DNA from: Oleomonas cavernae
GTDB taxonomy: Bacteria > Pseudomonadota > Alphaproteobacteria > Zavarziniales > Zavarziniaceae
Length of the DNA stretch: 64,000 nucleotides
Reading direction: 5' to 3'
Assembly: GCF_003590945.1 (NCBI RefSeq)
Contig: NZ_QYUK01000011.1
Span: forward strand, 4,186,909 to 4,250,908
Of the stretch, positions 9,302 through 18,659 are shown one piece after another; the stretch's first letter is position 1; every line of letters begins with the position of its first letter. The position numbers and the translations under genes were made by a program. The notes below the pieces were generated by a model that saw only the letters and a list, made by a program, of their open reading frames with translations, had not been told where the DNA came from and made no database searches.

Positions 9302-11175
9302 GTGCCGGCCGGGACGATCCACACCGGTTCGGGGTCGTAGCTGTAGGTGACCTTGGTGCGTTCGGTACCGGTCATGGCGGCGACCAGGCTGTGGACACCC
9401 CAGTTCAGGTCGGACGAGACCTTGATGCCGCCCGCCTGGGCCTTGGCAAGGATGGCGCCGGCGTTGAGGTTGATCACGGGTGCCGTGGGCGCGCCGGCCT
9501 TGACCTCGACTTCCATGCCGGCCTTGGCGACGCCCGTCTCGACCTCGACATAATACTTGCCGGCCGGCAGCTTGAACTGTGGTTCCAGGTCGTAGCTGTA
9601 GGTCACCTTCTCGCGGTTGCCGGTCATGTCGGCTTGCGCCTTGTAGACTGACCAGGACAGGTCCTTCGTCGGCTTGGGCGCGCCCGCGGCATAGATGGCG
9701 GTGGGCTTCATCAGGCCGACGCTCAAGGTGAAGGTCAGCTTCTGGGCCTCGCCGGCCTTGACCTCGACCGTCTGCTCGACCAGCGCCTCGCCGATCTCGG
9801 CGACGATGCGGTAGCGGCCGGCGTTCAGGTGGAAGATTTCGGCGGCGTCATAGGAATAGGTGGTGGTGGTATCGCTGCCCTCGGGGAAGACCTTCCACGA
9901 TACGCCGGAGGTTGCCATCGGCTCGGTCTCGCTGGGCCGCGCCTCGACCTCGACCGTGCCGGCGCCGATGGTCACCGTCACCTGGGCGATATCGCCGGGC
10001 TTCACGGTGATCGGCGCTTCCGCCTTGGCCGCGCCATAGTCGACGACGATCAGGTAGCTGCCCGCCTTGGCCGAGAAGGTCGGCTGGGCGTCGTAGCTGT
10101 AGTCGATGTCCTTGCCGGTGGCGGGATCGCGCAGCTTCCAGCCCAGCTCCTTGGCGATCGCCGGGCCACCCTCGGCCTCGACCGCGGTCAGCTTCAGGCG
10201 CGCGGCGCCCAGGTTGACGGTGACGGCCTGCTTCTCGCCGGTGATCTTCACCGGCTGCTGCACCGTGGCGGTGCCGAGCTTTGCCTCGATGATGTAGTCG
10301 CCTGGCTCGACCTTGTCCGGGCTCCACACCGCGGCATAGGTATAGTCGACCGGGTCGCGCAACTCCTCCTGGGTGGGGATGTCGCGGAAAAGCTGCCAGC
10401 GCATGCCGTTGTCGGTGACCGGCACGCCGTCGTTCAGCACGGCGGTGAAGGTCACCTTGCCCTTGCCCGTGGTCTGCGCCGGCGGCGGGGGTGGCGGCGG
10501 CGGGGTCGGTGCCGGTGCCGGTGCCGCGGTCGCGGCGGCGACGGTGGCCAGGGCCGCCTGTAGGCTGGCGGCGTCGTCGGCCAGGACGAAGGTGCCGCCG
10601 GTGTTGTCGGCGATGCACTTGAGCTGGTCCCGGGTCGCCTGGTCGCGAATGTCGAAGCCCACCACATGGGCGGTGAAGGCGACGCCCTTCTGTTCCAGTT
10701 CCTGGGCGATCGAGCAGGGATCGAGGTTGCAGGTCTCCTCCCCGTCCGAGACCAGGATCACCGTGGCCGCGTCCTCCGTGTATTTGAGCTGCTCGGCGGC
10801 GCGCTTCACCGCGGCCGTCATGGGCGTCTTGCCCTTCGGGCTGATGCTGCCGACCACCGCCTTGAAGCGCGCGGGATCGACCGGGCCGACGGGGATGATG
10901 TCCTCGATATCGTCGCACGAGCCCTTGGAGCGGTGGCTGTAGACGGTGAGGCCCAGATCGATCGCGGGATCCCAGCCGGTCACCAGCCTGTCGACCGCGA
11001 CCTTGGCGATGTCCCATTTCGCCTTGCCGTCGATCTGGCCCCACATGCTGCCCGAGGCATCGAGCACCAGGATGGCCTTGGCCCTCGTCTCGGCCGCCGC
11101 CGCGCTACCGACGGCCGCCGCCAGCAGGGCGCTGCCCATCATCGCCGCCGCCCAAGCCTTCCTGATCCACGCCAT
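9205..11175 (-). CDS. Secreted von Willebrand factor A protein with five tandem repeats
   Basis: The 656-residue protein has a signal peptide (to about residue 28) and a vWA domain (about 34-215). The metal-ion-dependent adhesion motif DASGSM is at 39-44, with a later SDGEETC segment. A proline-rich linker follows (about 217-240), then five repeats of roughly 85 residues. Each repeat holds a YSYD-type block followed by an AGxY...G strand pattern and a VKAG-like turn; the repeats look like stacked Ig/CNA-B-like beta domains. A metal-dependent binding role on the cell surface or in the periplasm is inferred. It is a single gene, convergent with the DUF6635-like gene, and overlaps that gene's extended frame. 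Confidence 0.85.
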   Translation of the reverse strand: MAWIRKAWAAAMMGSALLAAAVGSAAAAETRAKAILVLDASGSMWGQIDGKAKWDIAKVAVDRLVTGWDPAIDLGLTVYSHRSKGSCDDIEDIIPVGPVDPARFKAVVGSISPKGKTPMTAAVKRAAEQLKYTEDAATVILVSDGEETCNLDPCSIAQELEQKGVAFTAHVVGFDIRDQATRDQLKCIADNTGGTFVLADDAASLQAALATVAAATAAPAPAPTPPPPPPPPAQTTGKGKVTFTAVLNDGVPVTDNGMRWQLFRDIPTQEELRDPVDYTYAAVWSPDKVEPGDYIIEAKLGTATVQQPVKITGEKQAVTVNLGAARLKLTAVEAEGGPAIAKELGWKLRDPATGKDIDYSYDAQPTFSAKAGSYLIVVDYGAAKAEAPITVKPGDIAQVTVTIGAGTVEVEARPSETEPMATSGVSWKVFPEGSDTTTTYSYDAAEIFHLNAGRYRIVAEIGEALVEQTVEVKAGEAQKLTFTLSVGLMKPTAIYAAGAPKPTKDLSWSVYKAQADMTGNREKVTYSYDLEPQFKLPAGKYYVEVETGVAKAGMEVEVKAGAPTAPVINLNAGAILAKAQAGGIKVSSDLNWGVHSLVAAMTGTERTKVTYSYDPEPVWIVPAGTYIVTLEAGGKSAEAEITVEAGKPTQVTLTLP

Positions 11176-11496
11176 GATTCAAACGCCCCCTCGCTTGCGA
11201 ATTCATCTTGTTGGTTACGCGGACGGTGCCACGGGCAGCGCGGTCGCGACAACAAGCATGATCCCCGGTTACGCCGAATCGGCGCCGCCGGCCGTGACGG
11301 CGGTCACAAAAACGTGGCCCGAAATCGGCTCTCGCGGCCGGCTTCAGGCAAATCAGAATATCGGGTATGGCGGCGGGGGCCGGTTTTGCGTGCGCCCGGG
11401 GCGACGATAAAGCCGCGACAAACGGCCCGTACCACGGTTAATATCGCCCCATGCGCCGCAAACAAGGCGCGCTGATAAATAATCAGGGGAGGAAAC

Positions 11497-12907
11497 ATGT
11501 CCGTGCGTCCGGAGTATCGCGAGGAACCGCGAGCAGCGGCACCGCCCGCCGCGCAAGCCGTCGAGCAGCCTTATCCGAATTCCGGGTACGCCTGGTACGT
11601 GGTCGGCGTCCTGATGCTCGCCTACACGGTTTCCTTCATCGACCGGCAGATCCTCAACCTGCTGGTGGGCCGATCAAGCGCGACCTGAGTATCACCGACA
11701 CCGAATTCAGCCTGCTCGCGGGCCTCTCCTTTGCCCTGTTCTATACCTTCGTGGGCCTGCCGATCGGCCGCATGGTCGACAGCAAGAGCCGGCGCGGCAT
11801 CATCACCATCGGTATCGTGGTGTGGAGCCTGTTCACCGCCGCCTGCGGCCTGACCACCAAATTCTGGCAATTGTTCCTGACCCGTATCGGGTTGGCATCG
11901 GTGAGGCGGCCCTGTCGCCCGCGGCCTATTCCCTGGTCGCCGACTATTTCCCGCCCAACCGCATGGGCACGGCCATGGGCGTCTACAACATGGGCATCTT
12001 CGTTGGGGCCGGGCTCGCCTATATCTTCGGCGGCATGGTGATCGGCCTGGTGTCGGGGGTCGAGCACACGGTCCTGCCGATCGTGGGCGAGGTCTATTCC
12101 TGGCAGGTGGTGTTCTTCGCCGTGGGCCTGCCGGGGCTTCTGGTGGCGCTGCTCATGTATACGGTGCGCGAGCCGGTGCGCCGGGGCATCAAGCTGGCCC
12201 GCCAGGTGGACGGCAGCATGGCCGCCAAGGTGGTGCCGGTCAGTGAAGTGTTTGCCTATATGAAACTGAATATCGCCGCCGTGCTGTGCCACAGCATCGG
12301 TTTCGCCCTGCTGGCCCTGGTGGGCTACGGCACCGCGACCTGGCTGCCCGCCTTCTTCATCCGCGCCCATGGCTGGACCGCGCCTGAAATCGGCCTGGCC
12401 TTCGGCCTGGTCCAGCTCACCGCCGGGGTCACCGGCGTCGTCTTCGGCGGCTGGCTGGGCGATTTCTTCAAGCAGCGCGGCATGCGCGACGGGCGCATCC
12501 GCGTCGGCATCCTGGCCGGCCTGGCCGGCGTGCCGTTTGCCATCGCCATGCCCTTCATGCCGGACGGCAACTTGGTGCTCGCCCTCTCGATCCTGACCAC
12601 CTTCTTCTACACCATGTGCTTCGGCGCGGCCCCGGCGGCGATCGCCGAGATCATGCCCAATCAGATGCGCGGCCAGGCCTCGGCGATCTACTTATTTATC
12701 GTCAACCTGATCGGCCTGGGCCTCGGCCCCACCGCCGTGGCGATGGTCACCGACTATGTTTTCCACGATGAAAACATGGTCGGCTTCTCGCTGGCGGTGG
12801 TCGGCGGCATCTGCATGCCGATCTCGGCCCTGGTGCTGTGGCTGGGCTGTAAGCCCTATCGCCGGGGCCTGGACAATCTCGCCGCCTATACCGCGACGGC
12901 GGCCTAG
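11497..12907 (+). pseudogene. MFS transporter (Spinster-like), two frameshifts
   Basis: Three consecutive frames read as one major-facilitator protein. The first ends at LNLLVG, the second begins PIKRDLSITDTEF and ends at FLTRIG, and the third begins VGIGEAALSPAAYS and runs to 12907. At both breaks one base is missing from a G/C run (near 11670 and 11890). The total of 1411 bases is one more than a multiple of three, as two single-base losses predict. Repaired, it has 12 membrane helices and the conserved DRQ motif of the Spinster-like group. The substrate is unknown. GGGGAGGAAAC precedes the ATG. It overlaps the convergent exporter gene by four bases. Confidence 0.85.
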
Positions 12908-13464
12908 GCAACAGCCAGGGTGACGACGCCGACGGCGACGAAAATCGCCGCGGCGGCCGTCCTGACCACGCTCAGGGGCACGATGCGGGTTACCGCTTCC
13001 CCTAAGAAGACCGCGGGCACATTGGCCAGCATCATGCCCAGGGTGGTGCCGGCGGTGACCGCATAGATGGTCTCGAAGCGGGCGGCCAGGGCGACGGTGG
13101 CGATCTGCGTCTTGTCGCCCATCTCGACCAGGAAGAAGGCGACGGTGGTCGCCAGGAACGCGCCCAGGCGGCCCGTGGCCTGGCCCTCGTCGTCATCGAC
13201 CTTGTCGGGGATCAGGGCCCAGGCGCCCATGGCGATGAAGGACGCGCCCAGGATCCAGCGCATGACGGCCGGGTCGACCGCGGCGGCGACCAGGGTGCCG
13301 ACGGTGGCGGCCAGCGCGTGATTGGCCAGGGTGGCGGCCAGGATGCCGACGACGATCGGCCAGGGCCGGCGGAAACGGCAGGCCAGCAGGATGGCGAGGA
13401 GTTGCGTCTTGTCACCGATTTCGGCAATGGCGACGACGCCGGTCGAAACGAGGAAGGCTTCCAT
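12904..13464 (-). CDS. GDT1/UPF0016-family Mn2+ exporter
   Basis: The 186-residue inner-membrane protein has six helices and two copies of the family motif E-x-G-D-K-T (EIGDKTQLL near residue 15 and EMGDKTQIA near residue 115). These motifs supply the cation site in this cation/proton exchanger family (MneA, Gdt1, TMEM165). The ATG at 13464 starts the first helix; the longer frame to 13746 is the riboswitch leader and is not translated. The upstream manganese riboswitch makes Mn2+ export the likely role. Confidence 0.9.
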   Translation of the reverse strand: MEAFLVSTGVVAIAEIGDKTQLLAILLACRFRRPWPIVVGILAATLANHALAATVGTLVAAAVDPAVMRWILGASFIAMGAWALIPDKVDDDEGQATGRLGAFLATTVAFFLVEMGDKTQIATVALAARFETIYAVTAGTTLGMMLANVPAVFLGEAVTRIVPLSVVRTAAAAIFVAVGVVTLAVA

Positions 13465-13480
13465 GGGAACAGGCACCGGG

Positions 13481-13528
13481 GCAGGGTCGGGCGACAAACC
13501 AATGGCAAGCCGCACAGCCCAACCCTGC
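13481..13528 (-). promoter_or_regulatory. Leader hairpin, likely riboswitch expression platform
   Basis: On the transcribed strand GCAGGGTTGGGC can pair with GCCCGACCCTGC (12 pairs, one G-U). It lies between the aptamer and the exporter start codon, about 16 bases before the ATG. No U-run follows, so control of translation is more likely than termination. This is inference from pairing and position. Confidence 0.5.
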
Positions 13529-13544
13529 GAAGGATGGATGCAGC

Positions 13545-13660
13545 CTGCCAAAGGTCTCGCCAAGCATCTCGGCCGTGCGCGCCATGGTCGCCGGTGGCCC
13601 GGTTCCCAAGTCTGTTGACGCGCACCCCGCTTGAAGACGCGGGCGGCTACTCCCCAATGA
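13545..13660 (-). promoter_or_regulatory. yybP-ykoY manganese riboswitch aptamer
   Basis: The transcribed strand carries the class signature TTGGGGAGTAGCC at its 5' side (13646-13658). Further in are GTCAACAGAC and GACCATGGCGC, then GGCCGAGA with GGCGAGACC (13553-13573). These are the conserved internal-loop elements that bind Mn2+ in this class. The gene it controls is an exporter with two EGDKT-type motifs, a known target class. A covariance search would settle the exact limits. Confidence 0.85.
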
Positions 13661-13769
13661 CGCGGCGGTGATAGCGCGGCGCGATCGCGATCACAAGAAA
13701 AACCGATTGCCGCATTCCTGTCATACCGTTCATGATATGTTCGCAATGTCCGAAAAACCGGAGGGATAA

Positions 13770-14156
13770 ATGATCGGCTATGTCACTTTGGGCGTGGTGG
13801 ATTTCGACCAGGGCGTTGCCTTCTACGATGCCTTGATGGGCATCCTGGGCCAGCCGCGCTATTACTTCAGCGCCGAATACGGCTGGGCTTCCTGGGGCAC
13901 CGAGACGGCGCCGCGCCTGTTCATCTGCAAGCCCTTCGACGGCCAGCCGGCCAGCGTGGGCAACGGCACCATGGTCTCGCTCAATGCCGCCAGCCGTGCC
14001 CAGGTCGACGCGATCCATGCCGCCGCCATGGCAAATGGCGGCCACGACGAAGGCGGCCCCGGCATCCGCGAACACTACGGCCCCACCTTCTACGCCGCCT
14101 ATTTCCGCGACCCGACCGGCAACAAGCTCAACGCGGTCTACAACGGGCCTGGGTGA
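13770..14156 (+). CDS. VOC-family (glyoxalase-like) protein
   Basis: The 128-residue protein begins MIGYVTLGVVDFDQGVAFYD and ends with YFRDPTGNKLNAV, the two beta-alpha-beta-beta-beta halves of the vicinal oxygen chelate fold. Residues in metal-site positions are visible in the C-terminal half (FRDPTGNKL). GGAGGG stands four bases before the ATG. These proteins include lyases, dioxygenases and resistance proteins; the substrate cannot be inferred. It stands alone. Confidence 0.8.
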   Translation: MIGYVTLGVVDFDQGVAFYDALMGILGQPRYYFSAEYGWASWGTETAPRLFICKPFDGQPASVGNGTMVSLNAASRAQVDAIHAAAMANGGHDEGGPGIREHYGPTFYAAYFRDPTGNKLNAVYNGPG

Positions 14157-14162
14157 GGATGT

Positions 14163-14486
14163 TCACGACTTGCCGACGCGTTTCTTGATCGCCCGGATTT
14201 CGTGCTGCATCGCCTTGAAGATGGTCAGCACCTTCTGATCCTCTTCGCTGAGCTTGGTGGTATCGAGGGTCTTCATCAGCACTTCCACCGCGTCGGCCAG
14301 CCGGCCGATCTGGCGGCCGTAGGAGCCGACCTCTTCGAGAACCTTCTGCTCGACGGCCGGGGCACTCGACCGGCCCAGGTTGATGTTGAACAGACCGAAC
14401 TGCGCCCCCGACCAGTCGAACCCCTGGGTGACGTCGCCCGACAGTGGAAAGCCGAAGGAAATCGGTGCCCGATAGTGCTGCCCCAT
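14163..14486 (-). CDS. Conserved hypothetical protein
   Basis: This 107-residue protein has a glycine/aromatic N-terminus (ISFGFPLSG, GFDWSGAQFG) and a helical, charged C-terminal half with possible coiled-coil character (residues 50-105, ending IKKRVGKS). No signal peptide or membrane segment is seen. It converges with the VOC gene. I do not recognise a family. Confidence 0.55.
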   Translation of the reverse strand: MGQHYRAPISFGFPLSGDVTQGFDWSGAQFGLFNINLGRSSAPAVEQKVLEEVGSYGRQIGRLADAVEVLMKTLDTTKLSEEDQKVLTIFKAMQHEIRAIKKRVGKS

Positions 14487-14611
14487 GGAAAGCTCCCCGC
14501 AACGACGCCGGTGGTGGCGTGCCAGACGATGCTACCAGAAGGGCGCGCCCAGCACGCTAGTGCCTGCATGAATTCACCCGGGCAGTCGAAGGATCGTGGT
14601 ATCATGACGGT

Positions 14612-14827
14612 ATGAAATCCGACCGTTCCGCCTCCAGGAAAGCCCAGCCCAAGGGCTCTTCCGGCCTCGCTTTGAGCCGAGAAGCTTTCGCGCAGATCAG
14701 CGCCGTTGAGGGCATCTTCCTCTCGGCCGAGATGACGCGGGATTTCCAAGACTTCGATCGGCGGAACCTTTCCGACGATGAACGCCGGCATGCCATCATT
14801 GAAAAGTATGGAAAGCCGAAGGGCTGA
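14612..14827 (+). CDS. Small hypothetical, antitoxin-like
   Basis: This 71-residue basic protein has a disordered N-terminus (SASRKAQPKGSS) and a helical C-terminus, LSAEMTRDFQDFDRR then LSDDERRHAIIEKYG. The C-terminal block resembles short proteins often annotated as antitoxins, which neutralise partners with a similar FD...LSxxERR helix. No toxin gene follows: 14828-15045 has no supported coding sequence. The call is weak; it may be an orphan. Confidence 0.4.
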   Translation: MKSDRSASRKAQPKGSSGLALSREAFAQISAVEGIFLSAEMTRDFQDFDRRNLSDDERRHAIIEKYGKPKG

Positions 14828-15045
14828 CCGCTTCGATGTATGAAAGCTTTTCCGTTTGGTTCCCGGCAGCTTCATGGCCGCAATGATTGCAAGCTTCAGG
14901 GGCGACGAAGGCCCGCTGGCCAGTCAACTGCGCTCGTTGCTCTGACCGATGCCAGACACGCTGACGCAGACCGCCCAAAAACTGGCCTCTCCCGCCAACC
15001 CGTGCTAAACGGGCGGCGATCAGCCATTCGAGGACATGTTTTCCC

Positions 15046-15645
15046 ATGCGGACCGCCACGATCGCCCGCAAGACCAAGGAGACCCAGATTGCGGTCTCGC
15101 TGAACCTGGACGGCACCGGCAAGTACACGGTGTCGACCGGCATCGGCTTCCTCGACCACATGCTGGAGCAGCTCTCGCGGCATTCGCTGATCGATCTCGA
15201 GGTGAGCGCCAAGGGCGACACCCACATCGATTTCCACCACACCACCGAGGATACCGGCATCGCCATCGGCGAGGCGGTGACCAAGGCCCTGGGCGACCGG
15301 GTCGGCATCCGCCGCTATGGCGACGCGCTCATCCCCATGGACGAGACCCTGACGCGGGTGGCGCTCGACTGCTCCAACCGGCCCTACCTGATCTGGAAGG
15401 TGGGCTTCACCCGGCCCAAGCTGGGCGAGATGGACACCGAGCTGTTCAAGGAATGGTTCCAGGCCTTCGCCCAGGCGGCCGGCATCACCCTGCATGTCGA
15501 AAACCTCTACGGCGAGAACAACCACCACATCGTCGAGAGCTGCTACAAGGGCCTGGCCCGGGCGCTGCGCCACGCGATCGAGACCGATCCGCGGGCCGCG
15601 GCCGCTGTGCCCTCGACCAAGGGCGTGCTGGGCGGCAGCCTCTAG
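15046..15645 (+). CDS. hisB: Imidazoleglycerol-phosphate dehydratase HisB
   Basis: HisB dehydrates imidazole-glycerol phosphate to imidazole-acetol phosphate in histidine synthesis. The 199-residue protein shows the manganese-binding motifs [13 protein letters not shown] and [15 protein letters not shown], and the second metal set near [19 protein letters not shown]. It is the stand-alone dehydratase, without the phosphatase domain of enterobacterial HisB. It is the first gene of the his cluster; a ribosome site GAGG is 12 bases upstream, rather far. Confidence 0.97.
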   Translation: MRTATIARKTKETQIAVSLNLDGTGKYTVSTGIGFLDHMLEQLSRHSLIDLEVSAKGDTHIDFHHTTEDTGIAIGEAVTKALGDRVGIRRYGDALIPMDETLTRVALDCSNRPYLIWKVGFTRPKLGEMDTELFKEWFQAFAQAAGITLHVENLYGENNHHIVESCYKGLARALRHAIETDPRAAAAVPSTKGVLGGSL

Positions 15646-15663
15646 GCCCATGAGATCCAGGCC

Positions 15664-16020
15664 ATGAAACCGATCGCCTATACCGTCCACGGCCAGGGCA
15701 CCCAGCCGATCCTGGTGGCCGAGCGCTTTTCGCTGCTCGCCTGCCTGTTCGCGCCCCTGTGGCTGCTGTTCCAGATGGCCTGGGTGGACCTGGCCGCCTA
15801 TGCCGTGGTGGTCGCGGCGGCCGTGGTCGTGCAGCTGTTCCTGTTGCCGGACCTGGCGGTGGCCCCCGCGGCGATCCTGGCCGCCGGCCTGTTCGTGGGC
15901 TTCGAGGCCGGGCAGATCCGCCGCCGGGTGCTGGCGCGCCACGGCATGGCCGCCCTGGGCGTCGTCTGCGCCCACGACAAGGCGGAAGCGGCCGACCGTG
16001 TCGTACTGAGGGCGCGCTGA
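15664..16020 (+). CDS. DUF2628 membrane protein in the his cluster
   Basis: The 118-residue protein has a short polar N-terminus ([19 protein letters not shown]) followed by two to three hydrophobic segments (about 25-45, 47-68 and 70-88) and an arginine-rich tail. It fits DUF2628. Its place between hisB and hisH is common in alphaproteobacterial his clusters, although no role in histidine synthesis is known. Its stop shares one base with the hisH start (TGATG), so translation is coupled. Confidence 0.8.
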   Translation: MKPIAYTVHGQGTQPILVAERFSLLACLFAPLWLLFQMAWVDLAAYAVVVAAAVVVQLFLLPDLAVAPAAILAAGLFVGFEAGQIRRRVLARHGMAALGVVCAHDKAEAADRVVLRAR

Positions 16021-16673
16021 TGGCCTCGCCCGCGGTTGCCATCATCGATTACGGCGCCGGCAACCTGCGCTCCGCCGCCAAGGCCTTCGAGCGCATGGGC
16101 GCGGAGGCGGGCCTGAATCCTGAGCAGATCGTCGTCACCGACAAGGCCGAGGTGGTGGCCGCGGCCGACCGGGTGGTGCTGCCGGGCGACGGCGCCTTCG
16201 CCGACTGCAAGACCTCGATCGCCGCCCTGCCCGGCATGATGGACGCGCTGCGCGAACAGGTGACCGTGAAAGCCCGGCCCTTCTTCGGCATCTGCATCGG
16301 CATGCAGTTGATGGCCAGCCGCGGCCTGGAACACGGGCAGCATGACGGCTTCGACTGGATCCCCGGCACGGTGGATCGCCTGGCCCCCGCCGATGCCACG
16401 CTCAAGATCCCGCACATGGGCTGGAACGACCTGCAATTCCACGGCTCCCACCCGGTGGTGGGCCAGCCGGCGCCCCAGCCCCATGCCTATTTCGTCCATT
16501 CCTATGCCCTGACGGTGGAACGCGAAAGCGATCTGCTGGCGACCGCCGACTATGCCGGCCCGGTCACCGCCATCATTGCCCGCGACAACATGTTCGGGAC
16601 CCAGTTCCACCCGGAGAAGAGCCAGGCTTTCGGCCTGTCGCTGATCGCCGGTTTCCTGAGGTGGCGGCCGTGA
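16020..16673 (+). CDS. hisH: Imidazole glycerol phosphate synthase, glutaminase subunit HisH
   Basis: HisH releases ammonia from glutamine and passes it to HisF. The 217-residue class I glutamine amidotransferase shows [12 protein letters not shown] at the start, the nucleophile elbow [11 protein letters not shown] with the catalytic cysteine, and the His-Glu pair in [10 protein letters not shown]. The start overlaps the upstream stop by one base, and the stop overlaps the hisA start. Motifs are complete. Confidence 0.97.
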   Translation: MASPAVAIIDYGAGNLRSAAKAFERMGAEAGLNPEQIVVTDKAEVVAAADRVVLPGDGAFADCKTSIAALPGMMDALREQVTVKARPFFGICIGMQLMASRGLEHGQHDGFDWIPGTVDRLAPADATLKIPHMGWNDLQFHGSHPVVGQPAPQPHAYFVHSYALTVERESDLLATADYAGPVTAIIARDNMFGTQFHPEKSQAFGLSLIAGFLRWRP

Positions 16674-17410
16674 TCCTCTATCCCGCGATCGACCTCAAGG
16701 GCGGTGCATGCGTGCGCCTGGCCCAGGGCGACATGGCCCGTGCCACGGTCTACAACCCCGACCCCGGCGCCCAGGCCGCCGCCTTCAAGGCCCAGGGCTT
16801 CGAATGGCTGCATGTGGTCGACCTCGACGGCGCCTTCGCCGGCAAGGCCGCCAATGCGGGCGCGGTCGAGGCGATCCTGCAGGCGACCGACGTGCCCGTC
16901 CAGCTCGGCGGTGGCATTCGCGACATGGGCGCGATCGAGGGCTGGCTGGCCAAGGGCCTGGCCCGCGTCATCCTCGGCACCGCCGCCCTGCGCAACCCGG
17001 ACCTGGTCATCGCCGGGTGCAAGGCCTTCCCGGGCCAGATCGCCGTGGGCATCGACGCGCGCGACGGCTTCGTCGCCGTGGAAGGCTGGGCCGAAACCTC
17101 GCAGATTACCGCGGTCGACCTCGCCCGGCGCTTCGAGGATGCGGGCGTCGCCGCGATCATCTTCACCGACATTGCCCGCGACGGCCTGCTGACCGGTGTC
17201 AACGTCGCCGCCACCGCGGCGCTGGCCGATGCCGTCAGGATCCCGGTCATCGCCTCGGGCGGGCTGGCGGGCCTTGGCGATATCGAAGCCCTGCTGAACG
17301 TGACCGGCACGCCGATCGCCGGCGCCATTTCCGGCCGCGCACTCTACGACGGCCGGCTCGATGCCGCGGCCGCGCTGGCGCTGATCCGCTCGCGGGCAAG
17401 GGCCGCCTGA
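16670..17410 (+). CDS. hisA: Phosphoribosylformimino-5-aminoimidazole carboxamide ribotide isomerase HisA
   Basis: A TIM-barrel isomerase of the histidine pathway. The protein begins [16 protein letters not shown] with the catalytic Asp, has the phosphate loops LGGGIRDM and [10 protein letters not shown], and the second catalytic Asp in FTDIARDG. I chose the GTG at 16670 (246 residues), which overlaps the hisH stop as GTGA with TGAGGTGG upstream. The GTG at 16661 lies inside that ribosome site. Confidence 0.96.
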   Translation: MILYPAIDLKGGACVRLAQGDMARATVYNPDPGAQAAAFKAQGFEWLHVVDLDGAFAGKAANAGAVEAILQATDVPVQLGGGIRDMGAIEGWLAKGLARVILGTAALRNPDLVIAGCKAFPGQIAVGIDARDGFVAVEGWAETSQITAVDLARRFEDAGVAAIIFTDIARDGLLTGVNVAATAALADAVRIPVIASGGLAGLGDIEALLNVTGTPIAGAISGRALYDGRLDAAAALALIRSRARAA

Positions 17411-18168
17411 TGCTGAAGGCCCGCGTCATCCCCTGCCTCGACGTCCACAACGGCCGCGTGGTGAAGGGCGTCAATTTCATCGACCTGCGCGATGCCGGTG
17501 ACCCCGTCGAACAGGCGCGCATCTACGATGCCGCCGGTGCCGACGAACTTACTTTCCTCGACATCACGGCCTCCAGCGACGACCGGGCGATCATGCTGGA
17601 CGTCGTCGCCCACACCGCCGAACAGGTCTTCATGCCGCTGACCGTGGGCGGCGGCGTGCGCACGCTGGACGATGTCCGCGCCCTGCTGCTGGCCGGGGCC
17701 GACAAGGTCTCGATCAATTCGGCCGCCGTGGCCAGGCCCGACTTCGTGTGCGAGGCGGCCGAGAAGGTCGGCAGCCAGTCGATCGTCGTCGCCATCGACG
17801 CCAAGGCCGACGGCCCGGGCAAGTGGCAGGTCTACACCCATGGCGGGCGCCGGCCGACCGGCCTCGACGCGGTCGAATGGGCGCAGCGCATGGTCAGCCT
17901 GGGGGCCGGCGAAATCCTGCTCACCTCGATGGACCGGGACGGCACCAAGTCGGGCTTCGACTTAGGCCTCACCCGTACCGTGTCGGACGCCGTGACCGTG
18001 CCGGTGATCGCCAGCGGCGGCGTCGGCAACCTCGACGACCTGGCCGACGGCATCATCCAGGGCCACGCCTCGGCGGTGCTGGCCGCCTCGATCTTCCATT
18101 TCGGCGAATATTCGATCCGCGCGGCCAAGGAACACATGGCGGCGCGCGGCGTGCCGATGCGCCTGTGA
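17410..18168 (+). CDS. hisF: Imidazole glycerol phosphate synthase, cyclase subunit HisF
   Basis: HisF makes imidazole-glycerol phosphate and AICAR using ammonia from HisH. The 252-residue TIM barrel starts [20 protein letters not shown] with the catalytic Asp, and holds [11 protein letters not shown] and the second catalytic Asp in [11 protein letters not shown]. Length and motifs fit the family. Its ATG overlaps the hisA stop by one base. Confidence 0.97.
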   Translation: MLKARVIPCLDVHNGRVVKGVNFIDLRDAGDPVEQARIYDAAGADELTFLDITASSDDRAIMLDVVAHTAEQVFMPLTVGGGVRTLDDVRALLLAGADKVSINSAAVARPDFVCEAAEKVGSQSIVVAIDAKADGPGKWQVYTHGGRRPTGLDAVEWAQRMVSLGAGEILLTSMDRDGTKSGFDLGLTRTVSDAVTVPVIASGGVGNLDDLADGIIQGHASAVLAASIFHFGEYSIRAAKEHMAARGVPMRL

Positions 18169-18181
18169 CAGCGGGGATCCC

Positions 18182-18505
18182 ATGAGCGACGCCGCCGTCC
18201 TCGCCCGGCTCTACGCCGTGATCCTGTCGCGCAAGGGCAGCACTGCCGCCGACAGCCACGTCGCCCGCCTGTTCGCCAAGGGCCGCCAGAAGATCGCCCA
18301 GAAGGTGGGCGAGGAAGGCGTCGAGACGGCGCTGGCCGGCGTTGCCGGGTCGGACCAGGACCTGGTCGGCGAGGCCGCGGACCTGGTCTTCCACCTGCTG
18401 ATCCTGCTGGCCGAGCGCGGCATTTCCCCGGACGCCGTCTGGGCGGAACTGGAAGCCCGCGAGGGCAAATCCGGCGTCGCGGAAAAGGCGGGGCGGGACA
18501 AGTAA
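18182..18505 (+). CDS. hisE: Phosphoribosyl-ATP diphosphatase HisE
   Basis: HisE hydrolyses phosphoribosyl-ATP to phosphoribosyl-AMP early in histidine synthesis. The 107-residue all-alpha MazG-type protein contains the metal-binding helix pattern [12 protein letters not shown] and [16 protein letters not shown]. It is the last gene of the cluster, 13 bases after hisF. A repeat follows directly. Confidence 0.95.
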   Translation: MSDAAVLARLYAVILSRKGSTAADSHVARLFAKGRQKIAQKVGEEGVETALAGVAGSDQDLVGEAADLVFHLLILLAERGISPDAVWAELEAREGKSGVAEKAGRDK

Positions 18506-18514
18506 CACCTGGCT

Positions 18515-18593
18515 TCCCTCCTCACCCAACCCTCTCCTCTCAGAGGAGAGGGCTCGGTTCTCCCCTCCGCCCTTGAGGGGGAGGTGGGTGGTG
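18515..18593. repeat. Palindromic repeat, family R4, copy 1
   Basis: Contains CCCTCTCCTCTCAGAGGAGAGG and CTCCCC/GGGGGAG arms, flanked by CCTCACCC and GGTGGGTGG. Relatives lie at 55513-55656 and 63815-63950. It sits directly after hisE and may act as transcript-end structure. Confidence 0.7.
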
Positions 18594-18659
18594 CCATTCC
18601 ACGTCCACATCATGGGTGGCCGGCCGCTTGGCCCGCTGCTGGTTCGCGCGTGAACGGCC

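Noticed and set aside
14828-15045. Possible toxin partner for the small antitoxin-like gene
   Set aside because: No frame of useful length with a start and ribosome site exists in this gap.
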